Below the pieces are notes generated by a model. It was not told the DNA's origin and made no database searches. It saw nothing but the letters and a program-made list of their open reading frames with translations. The position numbers and the translations under genes are program-made. A stretch of DNA of 64,000 nucleotides from Nemertoderma westbladi (Eukaryota > Xenacoelomorpha > Nemertodermatida > Nemertodermatidae): assembly GCA_032718475.1 (NCBI GenBank), contig JAUCBJ010000872.1:18910-82909 (forward strand), read 5' to 3'. Positions 45,591 through 55,440 of the stretch are shown piece after piece (position 1 is the first letter of the stretch; each line of letters begins with the position of its first letter).

Positions 45591-47197
45591 TACGTCTGGA
45601 GTGGGTGTATGACTATATTGTTTTATCTATTTTATTACATTTGATATGTACTTTATTATAATCGTTTTTATTCAATTTTATTTAGTAAAATGTTATTTTA
45701 GTGATTATTTAGTAGATTAGTGCAATATATTAGTGTTTATTACGTACGTAATTACTTATAATATATATTTAGTGCGACGGCGAGAAATAATTTTTCTCTT
45801 TCCTTACTGTCCGTATCATATTATAAATACGTGACCACAGTAAGATGAAATGTCCGTACTTCTTAAAGTACAATAAAGCCACTACTATATTCAAGTATTA
45901 TTGGTAGGCAGAGTATTAGGAATGCAAAGTTCAGATCCTCGTGTCTCGGCTAAACCAAGCTCTGGGTAGACCTTGGAAACGACTTGCCTCTTCACACTGA
46001 CATTGCTTCGTGCGATATTGCTCTTCTACCTTATATTAAATAATACATATAGTAGCGTGATGTCCTTCTAACAGTAGCGTAAAACGCAAATAAATCTGTT
46101 AAACCTTTTGACCATCTGTAATTCTAGTCGATTAAGATATCGCGGCACCCACCGATATACTTGAAAGACAAATTCTAGAATCAATGGTTAACGTCCCCAG
46201 ACAAGTTCTGGAATAAATCGGTGCCCATCTTAAATATTAATTTAATATTTATTAAAATCTGTAAAATTCAGATCCGTTAACAATTCTAGTCGATTAAGAT
46301 ATCGTAGCACTTCCCGATACTCTTAAAAGACAAATTTCATAGAATTAAGGATCCTATGTCCCCAGACCTGCTCTGGAATCAAATTGTGTCAATTTTAACA
46401 TCAAATAATAAAATTCACGGGAATAAATTTAAATTCATATTTTTAAATGAATTTCATAAATTGTCATTTTGTACAATTTATAACATTCCCAAAATTCCAT
46501 TAATTAATAGATCATGGGAGCGGAGATTCATCCTATTGAGTGTATTAGAGTGCGAGAATCTCCAACATATAGTCAATAGCCGATAAAATTAATAAAATCA
46601 TGCATAAGGAGGATATTGACAATTAGAGAATTATTATTAAATAGCATCCCAGATCTGTATGCATGAGAATTACCCTAATTCTACCGCTAGCATTCCATAA
46701 TGTCACCATAGCAACACCCACGCTAGAATTAGAAGCAAGTTAAAAGAACAATAGAAAGCTTGTCCCATTGCATAGCATAGAGAACATAGCACACTGTTAG
46801 TATCCAAGGATACACAGTAATAACGTGATATTCTGGAAGGCACTGACTAACGGACAAATGGCCTGTGTGTGTGCAGTTGTTGACAGTTGTGTGGAATTTG
46901 TGCGTTTATAGGTGAATGTTACTGCTAAAGTATGTTTACAGTAGCTAGTCGCAATTGTAAAAATAGCCCAACTCTCCTATAGATAGAACCTAAGTGGATC
47001 AAAGCCTTTGGGACGGACAGTGGAGTGACTTGTGCCGGTTATCGTTGTCGTGCTGTTGCTACATGTTGGCGTAAACACCGCGACGACGGTACATCGGCGC
47101 TGAGAATCCCACTGTCCGGGGGCAAAGAAAAGTAGGCAGCGACGCCCGCTCGCCTAAATACAAACTTATTTGATATTAATAAACTCAGATAGCAGAT
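45591..47197 (+). other. 1.6-kb spacer between pol and accessory genes
   Basis: Noncoding AT-rich sequence. It contains a diverged direct duplication of about 100 bp (46121-46219 and 46283-46382, sharing ATTCTAGTCGATTAAGATAT and GTCCCCAGAC). It ends in ATAGCAG at 47189-47195, a possible splice acceptor just before the ATG at 47198. It might carry a promoter or splice signals for the downstream genes. Confidence 0.65.
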
Positions 47198-48013
47198 ATG
47201 ACGGAGTTAATAGAAGATGATCTTGGTATTAGGGAGTGATATACTCTACCTTTACAAGCATTTGTGGATAGCTTAATACGCGGTGAGGCCGATCCAACCA
47301 TTACGGAGGACGATGGTCATTATATCGAACCGCCGATGTCCCAAGAGCAACTTGCGCGTGAATTGGACTATCGAAAATTCACCACTCGCTATACGAATCG
47401 TAATGGTACGTATATGGACTTCCTAACGACCGGCCATCCTATCGACTTACATGATACGGACGATGTAGATACAGAAAGGGAAATGGTTCTATTTAAATAT
47501 CATACCCAGCGGAGTCGTAACGATAAACCGAGAATAGATCACGAAAATTCTATTCGTAATAGACTAGAAAGAGAAAACGTTGAAGAACCGGATAAACGCA
47601 TCGACTTCAACGAATACTTAGAGTTTTTGAGAGAAACCTATCTCAACGTCGCTAGTCAGCAGAACTTAGAGACTCGATATCCTCAAGGTATCCATCACGA
47701 CCCTGTAGTAGAACTCAAACGGCTCTATTTCACTATGATGTATCTTACCGCCGATCGTCCACTACCTGTTATCCCGGATAGTTTTGAACAAATGGAAGAA
47801 TACTGCAAAACTGGAGAACGATCACCCGCGTTTCCTCTACAGGATGTGCGTCTTTGGTATTATTGCGACGAATGCCCTAGACCCAACCAACAAATTGAAA
47901 GACATAAACATCCACGGAGACGTTGCGCTAAACATAGTTTTACGCGTTACACTTACGGGAGTTTCGAGCGAAACCTGTTCGACGTACCGCCCACGATCGC
48001 TCGTCTTAAATGA
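47198..48013 (+). CDS. Accessory ORF X1, zinc-motif protein, one in-frame TGA
   Basis: Probable start is ATG 47198, which opens MTELIEDDLGIRE and then meets TGA at 47237-47239. The same frame continues 258 codons to TGA at 48011. If only the downstream part is translated there is no ATG at its head; GTG 47264 is not a plausible eukaryotic start. The protein is acidic in its first half and ends in a possible zinc-binding cluster (YYCDECPRPNQQIERHKHP followed by RRRCAKH). I recognise no family. It is in the same frame as X2, separated only by TGA and seven sense codons before the next ATG. X1 and X2 may therefore be one protein broken by two TGA codons, or joined by readthrough. Confidence 0.8.
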
Positions 48014-48028
48014 TCACTGAATAAACCC

Positions 48029-51000
48029 ATGATCAGAGTTCCGGAATACTCGGTCAGGCCTCCTCATTCCCTAGTGAGACCTCAAACTCTTGATCCTAAC
48101 AGTATCACTGATCCTCCCGAACTATATTCCCTGTTCAAAGACTTAGTGTTACCCGAACAACTAATCGGTGGTGCTCCGGTAGTGGGTTCGTTAGACATCC
48201 GCCCATCCTACTTAGCCGGATTGGGACGCGGGCAGCTAATATCGCCCTTTGATCCTTACAATCGTCCAGGATTAAACCCGATACAACCCGCCACGGAAGT
48301 CGAGGAGAGCGTTATAAGAAACGCTTTAGACGCCATTCGACAGAAAATCGGAAAGGGAATACAAGATTGTTTAGAGAAACGTAAATTACAACAACAAGTC
48401 CAATCGGTGAAGGAGTTAGCCTTGCCACAGTTCGATAGAGAAATCCAAAACCTCGAGGAAGACATCGAGCTTGGACGCACGTATTCTCTACAAGAATTTT
48501 TAGATGAACGCTTACAGAGACAAGCGGAAGAAAATCTAATCGAAGAGAAACACACGAAACTGGAAGAAAGAGAAGAAGCCGCTTTAGCCCAACCTGAAGC
48601 TCAAATCCTCATGACGGACCTCTACTCTAAAACCGTTCGTCATCCCTCTATGATTCCACATTTCGGAGACAAGCTCTTCGCGACGATACAACCTCAACCG
48701 GTTGATATCAGTACAGGATCGCAAAACCTTATCGCTGACGCCCCTATGTTACAGCGTCCGCCGATCGAGGCCGCTCGTGTTGACGGTATACTCGTTGAAC
48801 CTCCGGACAATCGAGCGGATCTTGTCCATCGTATGGTACACGATGTCAACATACGCGCTAGACCTTTACAGAACTCGTTTTACGGGATTAAAGACCACCC
48901 TTATTACGTTAATCTGACTCAATATTATATGGTAAAACCAGAAGACCCGACACATGATTTAAAGTTTCTCCCACTAATAAATCCTCTAGACATTGTCGAA
49001 CTCGAACAATTGCAGAAACATCTGGATCAGTTAGTAAAGGTAAACTCATTTAGAAAACCATATAACATTTCTCGAATCGAGAAAGATATAGAACCTCCTT
49101 ATAACCTCGATGGATTTATTAAAACTCGATTAGTCCATTGGAATCTAGATGTATTATTTGAAGAAGAGAAAATACAAAGATTTGGAAATGTGGAGACGTA
49201 TACCACTCGGCATATGAAGTATAGTGATCTCCCTGACGCTAACCAATGCGCCACCTTGTGGCATCCAGTAGGGATGACCCTAGAGAACGCCACCAAGGAG
49301 TGGAATGAAACTCTTAATGTTATTGAGATGTATGGAGTTGTCACCTACGATAATGAAGGTAGCGTTCCGGTCGGAGAGCTAGGAACTACGCGCATGATCC
49401 ACATCCGCGGATTAGCTGGTTCTACCCACGTGTTTACTCGAGCATGTTCCGACTTGATTGATTATTCTTTTGAAACTCTCACCGAAACACAAAAGAATCT
49501 CCGACATGGACAATTCGAACTCGCGCAGCGTTACGTCATTGACACCGAACGCAAACCGGCCATGGGCATCGATGGATCGATGTTACCCCAGCCCGTACTC
49601 GAGATGTTGTTCAACGAAAGAATCCTTAAAATCGGCTCAGCTGTTTATGGAGATCTCCAAAACGACTTTCGAAATATGGAGGACATTCCATACCCTTTCG
49701 TTGATACTCAGCTGATTGCTACCTGGGCAGAAGGTCGAGGTTTCTTCCGCACCATGTATGCTAATACGTCTAGCAACATTACCAAGGTGCAACGAACTTC
49801 CATCGGACATCTTGCCTTTCAGGAATACGGATGGAATTTCAAAGTCGGAAATCCCATTAACTATCAACAGGTATACGGAGACCATTATTCTCGATTATAC
49901 TTTGATGGACCATTGACCGCACCTGGCGCCGTGTATAGCTTCATGAGTGTTCCGCTCCGTCCCTCCTTAGCTATATACACGATCTTTGAAAACACCGCAC
50001 TTGCCGGTTGGCTAGCCGATGTGTGCAGTCGTACTATACGCGCCCATCCATTAATACTTGGGACCAAACTCGCGAAACTAGATGAACATAATAAATTCAT
50101 CCGTTTCGAATGTTTCCGGAGATTTTTAACCCCGTTCCGCAACGTGGATAGCCAATTTAAAGACCGCGCTTTGACCAAACTCAGCCTAAGAAACTCAGCT
50201 GCAGAGAAGTTGGATAGTGCTGGATTCGCCATTTTCCAAGAGATTTCTATATCGAACTTGCACTCCTCAGTTATACAAAGACCTCGAATCCCCACAGGTT
50301 ATTCTGTCGTGGAAATTCAGACGATAGGTCCACCTGAAGAGACAGTCACGCCCACTTCAGCTATGCACTTGGAAGACGAACCAATATGTCTAGAATCTGA
50401 AGAGATTCAGCCTATCGCGCCCCGGACCAGCGACAACGATTACATCATAGAATGGTATCAAGGCCCACAGTGTCTCACTGCGTACGATTATCGCCATGCC
50501 AACTATGTTTCTAGGCAACGTTGTCGGTTATGCGCATCGAGAGACCACGATACGCCCATGGACACCAACGTCCGCTGTTCCTATTTCCAAGAACAACCGA
50601 CTATGGAAATTTATTGCGCATATTGCAGACTCAATAACCTGCATATCTTTGCGGTTTGCCCTCAATTTATGACTCAATGTCACCATTGTCAACTAAAGGG
50701 ACATGCTAGTTTCGACTGCCCTTTTAATCACGATTTGGAAAGCGTAGATGAAATGATCACACTGCGTTACATCAGAGCTTGGGAAGCGAACGCTGATCTA
50801 CATTGTGATTCGCGCCATCGCTATTATCCCGGACGCGCTTACGAAGGAGTTTATGCGTTCCATCCTTATCTATTCGCTTCTGTTGAACAGAAATCACGCA
50901 TATCGAGTTACGAGCTACTGAAGCGCGTCGGAGAATGTATTTCAACTAAATTTGTACGCAAATTTCTCAGGAGTGTTAATCCTAGCGACCTTCATTCCTA

Positions 51001-51451
51001 TAACTTAATCAATTATATCCGTCAGGATCCGGACTATGGAGACTTGTTTGTTAACTCACACCCCGAGTTGCAGGAAGTACATCGACGGCCTTACGAATAC
51101 CGAGCCCGCGAACGCGAGTTGGAAAGGACCATTAAACCCCGGAAGTTTCTAACTGCCTATGGTCCACCCACGGCCCTCGTTCAGACCACTCGTAAAGGAC
51201 CCGTAAGAGCGGCTGTCTTGAAACGAGCTCTCAAAGCCGTTAGACCCCTCTCCCCGGACGTTGATGTCAATCAACCCGGTACTTCGACTGGCGGATACAC
51301 CGACCATAATCCTACACCCTCTGATGCAATCATATTGCACCCTTCACCCAGGAGTTATAGCCCTCCTTGTAAAGTGGCTCGCCCCAAAGAGAAAAGGACT
51401 CTGGCTAGCTTTAAAAAACTGCGTAAACGCCGTCCGCGCAAGAAAGACTAA
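48029..51451 (+). CDS. Accessory ORF X2, 1140-residue CCHC zinc-knuckle protein of unknown family
   Basis: Intact 1,140 codons from ATG 48029. The N-terminal 100 residues are Pro-rich. About 95-190 is a charged helical region (LEKRKLQQQVQSVKELALPQ). The central 300-750 is a globular-looking region without obvious motifs. At about 830-910 come three zinc-knuckle-like motifs: CRLCASRDH..C, CAYCRLNNLHIFAVC (C-X2-C-X5-H-X4-C) and CHHCQLKGHASFDC (canonical C-X2-C-X4-H-X4-C). The C-terminus is strongly basic (KKLRKRRPRKKD), fitting nucleic-acid binding or nuclear import. No signal peptide or membrane segment is seen, so an envelope role is unlikely. It lies 78 bp from the 3' LTR. A second copy at 62206-64000 shows purifying selection. 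Confidence 0.93.
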   Translation: MIRVPEYSVRPPHSLVRPQTLDPNSITDPPELYSLFKDLVLPEQLIGGAPVVGSLDIRPSYLAGLGRGQLISPFDPYNRPGLNPIQPATEVEESVIRNALDAIRQKIGKGIQDCLEKRKLQQQVQSVKELALPQFDREIQNLEEDIELGRTYSLQEFLDERLQRQAEENLIEEKHTKLEEREEAALAQPEAQILMTDLYSKTVRHPSMIPHFGDKLFATIQPQPVDISTGSQNLIADAPMLQRPPIEAARVDGILVEPPDNRADLVHRMVHDVNIRARPLQNSFYGIKDHPYYVNLTQYYMVKPEDPTHDLKFLPLINPLDIVELEQLQKHLDQLVKVNSFRKPYNISRIEKDIEPPYNLDGFIKTRLVHWNLDVLFEEEKIQRFGNVETYTTRHMKYSDLPDANQCATLWHPVGMTLENATKEWNETLNVIEMYGVVTYDNEGSVPVGELGTTRMIHIRGLAGSTHVFTRACSDLIDYSFETLTETQKNLRHGQFELAQRYVIDTERKPAMGIDGSMLPQPVLEMLFNERILKIGSAVYGDLQNDFRNMEDIPYPFVDTQLIATWAEGRGFFRTMYANTSSNITKVQRTSIGHLAFQEYGWNFKVGNPINYQQVYGDHYSRLYFDGPLTAPGAVYSFMSVPLRPSLAIYTIFENTALAGWLADVCSRTIRAHPLILGTKLAKLDEHNKFIRFECFRRFLTPFRNVDSQFKDRALTKLSLRNSAAEKLDSAGFAIFQEISISNLHSSVIQRPRIPTGYSVVEIQTIGPPEETVTPTSAMHLEDEPICLESEEIQPIAPRTSDNDYIIEWYQGPQCLTAYDYRHANYVSRQRCRLCASRDHDTPMDTNVRCSYFQEQPTMEIYCAYCRLNNLHIFAVCPQFMTQCHHCQLKGHASFDCPFNHDLESVDEMITLRYIRAWEANADLHCDSRHRYYPGRAYEGVYAFHPYLFASVEQKSRISSYELLKRVGECISTKFVRKFLRSVNPSDLHSYNLINYIRQDPDYGDLFVNSHPELQEVHRRPYEYRARERELERTIKPRKFLTAYGPPTALVQTTRKGPVRAAVLKRALKAVRPLSPDVDVNQPGTSTGGYTDHNPTPSDAIILHPSPRSYSPPCKVARPKEKRTLASFKKLRKRRPRKKD

Positions 51452-51529
51452 CTGTTTAGAGTATTTACGTATATTAGAAACTGTGATTTTGTATATTTTA
51501 TAGACTCAAATCCCATTTTCTGGGAGCGG
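51452..51529 (+). promoter_or_regulatory. Conserved 3' region and polypurine tract
   Basis: The last bases before the 3' LTR read TTTTCTGGGAGCGG, giving a purine-rich GGGAGCGG primer for plus-strand DNA synthesis at 51522-51529. About 45 bp including CCCATTTTCTGGGAGCGG is nearly identical in the second element (62128-62172, minus), although the LTRs themselves are diverged. CCCA..TGGG can pair as a small stem. Confidence 0.8.
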
Positions 51530-52793
51530 TGTAAAAGCTTCTGTGGGATATAACTGGCCCCTTTGCTTCGCAATCCAGTTTCCCCCCAGGCGCTGGAATA
51601 CTCTAAAAAGGTTCTCTAACTGTATAAATATTCCCCTCGCCCTCAAGGTACCGTTACAGGTGTTTTAACGGACATAAAAGTCATTCTGCTATATACGTGT
51701 TTTAGCGGACATGGTAAGACAAAAAACCTGCAATGCGACAAATACCTTTCATAGCTTAGCCGTGATGATTCATATTACGACATCTAACAGCTGGTTGCTG
51801 ACATGGAAACAGCCATTGAACGCATGGTTCTTTGTTTGGCTTGAACCAATCAGAGCGATTTTTCCTGTCGACGTGTAGCTTTTCGGTCGATCATAAGGAG
51901 TGTGTTCAGTCTTACTGTTTTTTCTTGATACTTTTGTTGTTATTGCTGTCTAGGCCAGGAACAACGGCTCTAGAATCAATTCGTTTCATACTTTTATAAG
52001 AAACATTAGTAGGCTTAAATTATAGAGCGTATGACTGTTATCAACTCAAATCCAATCTAATCTTAACAATTCCATTCATAATTCAATACTTTGTTGTTAT
52101 TACTGTTTAACATACATTATTATACTGCTATTTACTGTTGTGTTTGGTTGAATATCATTTGGAGAACATATAAAAAGAACCCAAATTTCCCAATTTTCTT
52201 GATACACTACAGGTTAGAGAGACGGGTTATATATAGCGATTGCGACTTATATTGTTGTGGTTTGTAGTGAATTTAATGCTATTTAATAAGCACTACATTG
52301 GTCCGTTGCTATTCCCTTTATATATGATAAAATTCATTGACGGTCGGCAAATTAGTGAGCAGTACTGTGTGTTACCGGTATTGTGCATGATTGTGATTGA
52401 TAACTAAGCATTTCCTAAAGAATGCGCCTCATACGTGAATGACTTACCGTTGTGATTAGTATAAGTCATATCTCTGTTTACTTAGATAGAGCGCCACGTC
52501 CTAAAGGAACTGTTAATATTTCCAGAAAGTAAATAATATTAGTCAGAAATTAATTATTAACGATCAATCGAATAATACAATACAGTAAGCTTCACTGCAA
52601 TAATAATTTAAGCCGACAGAATCCAGTCTCCCGGGATTATCCAGCGGGTGAATGGACGCGCACTAGGCTGGCTTCTGCTAATGTTGTGTTTATTGGTATA
52701 AAATATTTGTCTTCTTCTAAAGTCTATTTATAAACCAAAAGACATATAAATTTTGGCAGGTTAAACTGCTAAAGGTCTTCAAAAGCGCGTACA
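51530..52793 (+). repeat. 3' long terminal repeat of the giant BEL/Pao element
   Basis: 1,264 bp, starts TGTAAAAGCTT and ends GCGCGTACA. Compared with 34150-35422 there are only about six substitutions plus two small indels. CTAAC follows at 52794-52798, matching the left flank. Confidence 0.95.
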
Positions 52794-52798
52794 CTAAC

Positions 52799-52985
52799 TG
52801 TAATACTAACCAGTCCTTTTAAAACTGTCTTTTAACAGTTTTCTACGAAATTTTATTTCTGTATTGTTTTATTTTATTGTTCTGTATATAGTATAAATAC
52901 CTTTTAATAGCTGGACTATATAAATAAAGTACCCGAATTGCCCCGAGTGGGGGCGTATATTTAAAAAAAAATAAAAAAATAAAAA
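52799..52985 (+). pseudogene. LINE-C 3' UTR and tail
   Basis: Resumes LINE-C after the LTR element. It contains a hairpin (AAAACTGT 52821-52828 with ACAGTTTT 52835-52842), then AATAAAGTACCCGAATTGCC, a C-run/G-run pair and an A-rich end. The tail design matches 5990-6060 and the minus strand of 58856-58915. Confidence 0.72.
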
Positions 52986-53486
52986 TAACCTCCCCATCCA
53001 CTAGTCACACCTTATTGCCGGTTTCATTTACTCAGCCACTTTGGAGCATCAGTGTCTAGTGATGCCGCTTTGGCTAAATCGCCTCCCCACATGAAGCCTT
53101 ATCAAATAAAAACATTTTGTTGTTTTTAAATTAAACAAATGATCTTGGGCATATTTACTTGATAAATCAATTAATCTCTGCAACGGTTGAGTTCTTGTAA
53201 ACATTCTATATTCAATCGAGAAACATTCTAATCCTCATCAAAATTCAATACTTAGCATGTACACCTTGTCCCGTAATATAGATAAATGATATACATCATT
53301 TTCTGATGAAACGGACCCCCCCCCCCCCCCCCAAAAAAAAAAATTTTCTACAAATATTTATCATATTGCTTGATATTTGAAACACAACTAGTTCAATTCA
53401 CCGTGGTTGTTACCATGAAGCCGGAATTTTCGATTTCGCCTTTAAATTTTTTCTATAAGCGTTTTAAAAAAGTGTCTTCGCCAAAA
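52986..53486. other. No gene; C17A11 homopolymer
   Basis: AT-rich sequence. A run of 17 C followed by 11 A lies at 53316-53343. No coding signal is seen. Confidence 0.45.
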
Positions 53487-53972
53487 AGTATCATTGCCAT
53501 TCTTCACATTTGTCGTAATTTTTTCCTATCAATAGAAAGCTTGCGTTGCCAGGAATCCAACAATATATGAATTTCGTTGAGAAATAGCTGAGATATAGGC
53601 ATTCAAAGATTGCAAGAAATATTGTTCACTGCAGGCCATTTATTATATTTAATAAATACACAATATTCTGGAACAATTTGTTTATGTATGATTAGCTATG
53701 CAATATAGATATTGTATAGGCATTCCGCTGTTGCCTACCAACTCATAAAATAAATAACACGTTCTAGAATTTTATGTATTTATTAAATAGAATAAATGGC
53801 CTGCAGCGAACTATAATTCTTACAATATTTGAACGCCTATATCTCAGCTGTTTCTCAATATTCAACTCAACACTCAACATTCATATATTCTTACATATTT
53901 GGAATCCTTGCTACGCAAGCTTTCTATTGATATGAAAAAATTACGACTAAAGTGAAGAATGGCAATGATACG
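53487..53972. repeat. Imperfect inverted repeat, arms about 190-215 bp
   Basis: The left arm (53487-53675) and right arm (53758-53972) are reverse complements with scattered mismatches and small indels; the spacer is about 80 bp. Shared blocks include AATAAATGGCCTGCAG, GCCTATATCTCAGCT, CGCAAGCTTTCTATTGATA and GAAGAATGGCAATGATAC. This could be a foldback or MITE-type element, or a source of hairpin RNA. No terminal duplication was defined. Confidence 0.85.
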
Positions 53973-54468
53973 AAGGGTGCTATTTTGGTGTTATGGTATT
54001 ATTTTTCTTTGTCTCCCCGGTTGTGAATAAGGGTGTATATAGAATATAATGAGAACACCCATAGGTGTTTACAGAAATAAGCCATACCATAGTCCAACTA
54101 ATCCACCACATATATTTTTTAATTCCATTCACCAATATAATATGGATAACAAATATATTTAAATCAGTAATACAGTAATATACACTTCAAAATAATATTG
54201 ATAAACAATAAAATGTTAACTTTAAGTCAGTCTAATCTTCGTTCTTTACCTGCCTATTTCACGGTAAAATGAAATCGCATAAATTTAACTTGGCAACCCA
54301 GCACCATCCTCGAACGTCAATCCACTTCTTCACTTTACCCTCGAACCGCGAAGGCAAACACTTTACAAATCATCTTCAAGGACTCTCAATATTCTCTAAA
54401 GTTGACGCAATTTCGTGTCTCATAACTAAATTATCCCTGACAAGTTAGTCTATATATATAATTAATAA
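53973..54468. other. No recognisable feature
   Basis: AT-rich sequence with no supported gene or repeat. Confidence 0.4.
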
Positions 54469-55262
54469 TACTACTACTACTAGGTCGAGCGAACTCGGAC
54501 AGTGGAAATGAGATCCTTCCAGGCTTCCCGATTCTCCATAGTTGTCGCAATTTCGTTTCTCTCAAGTTCAGTATCCCTTTCAAGCTGGTCTATATATGTT
54601 ATACCGGTCGTCCACAGGTACGCTTTCCTTGTGTTGTTTGCCAGAAAAGTAGATCTGGTATGACCTCGTCTTTACTTCGCCAGCAGTGCCCACTGAATCT
54701 TAATTTGCCTTCATGGAGGGTGGTTGATACAGGTGGTATAGCACCATACAGCTCGGCGTTTGTCAGTGTTGTCTCCAGCTGATGTTTAGGGCTGCCCTTA
54801 GTAGTCTTGTGTAGCAATCATAAATTCGTTGTTCAAGTGATTTAGTCAGTGTCCAGGTCTCACCCCCGTATAAAAATACACTTTCCACTGTGGCTCGAAA
54901 GAACTTAGTCTTCAGGCAGCAGTCTCTCTATGTGAGGTCTAATTCTATATAGAATCATTATATTGTATATTTTGACAGCTACCACAAGCAGACAGATCCC
55001 ACGATAGTTTGTTGGTACCCCAAGGTCTCCTTTCTTAGGGTTTAGGGAGATGCTTTAGTTGACCTTTAGTCCAAATTGGTGGTGGCTTTTCCCTTTTCAG
55101 CATCCGGTTCCAAACATCCAATAATGGTATGTTTAGCACTCCAATTTTCCATACCTCTGCAGGGATTTCTTCTAATCCACTCACTTTATGAGTGGACATG
55201 CTGTTAATGCTTCTTTGGAGTTCGGCGGGTGTGAAGTCCCCTGTTTCAAATGTAATTAATAC
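54469..55262 (-). pseudogene. LINE-A copy with RT core deleted
   Basis: The minus strand carries the LINE-A 3' end, with (TAC)n on plus at 54469-54481 and the VRVRST end followed at once by TAG repeats. Its C-terminal segment (TNAELYGAIPPVSTTL, SGHCWRSKDEVIPDLLFW) runs to about 54917. It then joins abruptly to the RT N-terminal segment (about 54918-55262, matching 22950-23230). The catalytic centre of RT is missing, so this is an internally deleted copy. Confidence 0.8.
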
Positions 55263-55387
55263 AGGTTTTCCATATATTATTACGATTTTCTTTTCAAGCT
55301 AATTAGAGAATAAAGATTAGGGATTATAACGACCTCATTGTATGAAATGGGTTCGGGTGCTAATTAATAGTAATATAGCTGACAATC

Positions 55388-55440
55388 AGCTGTCGTTCAG
55401 CTATCGTTCAGCTGTCGTTCAGCTGTCGTACCAGCTACGT
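55388..55440. repeat. 11-bp tandem repeat with CAGCTG
   Basis: About four copies of GTCGTTCAGCT or close variants within a stretch rich in CAGCTGTC. Confidence 0.85.

Larger units (their letters stand above)
34150..52793 (+). mobile_element. Giant BEL/Pao LTR retrotransposon, 18.6 kb, with accessory genes
   Basis: Complete element bounded by two direct LTRs (34150-35422 and 51530-52793) that begin TG, end CA and are flanked by a perfect 5-bp duplication CTAAC (34145-34149 and 52794-52798). Order: LTR, 2.2-kb leader, gag-pol (BEL/Pao by its Gag domain, DSG protease, RT, RNase H, integrase and C-terminal domain), a 1.6-kb spacer, accessory ORFs X1 and X2, a polypurine tract, LTR. The LTRs differ by roughly half a percent plus two indels by eye, indicating recent insertion. 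Most described BEL/Pao elements are under about 10 kb. A second copy starts at 60914 on the other strand. Confidence 0.95.

Noticed and set aside
47264-47266. GTG as the start of X1
   Set aside because: GTG starts are not expected in an animal element; an ATG at 47198 lies in the same frame upstream, separated by one TGA.
48029-51451. X2 as an envelope glycoprotein
   Set aside because: No signal peptide, membrane helix or Cys-rich ectodomain; zinc knuckles and a basic tail point to nucleic-acid binding.
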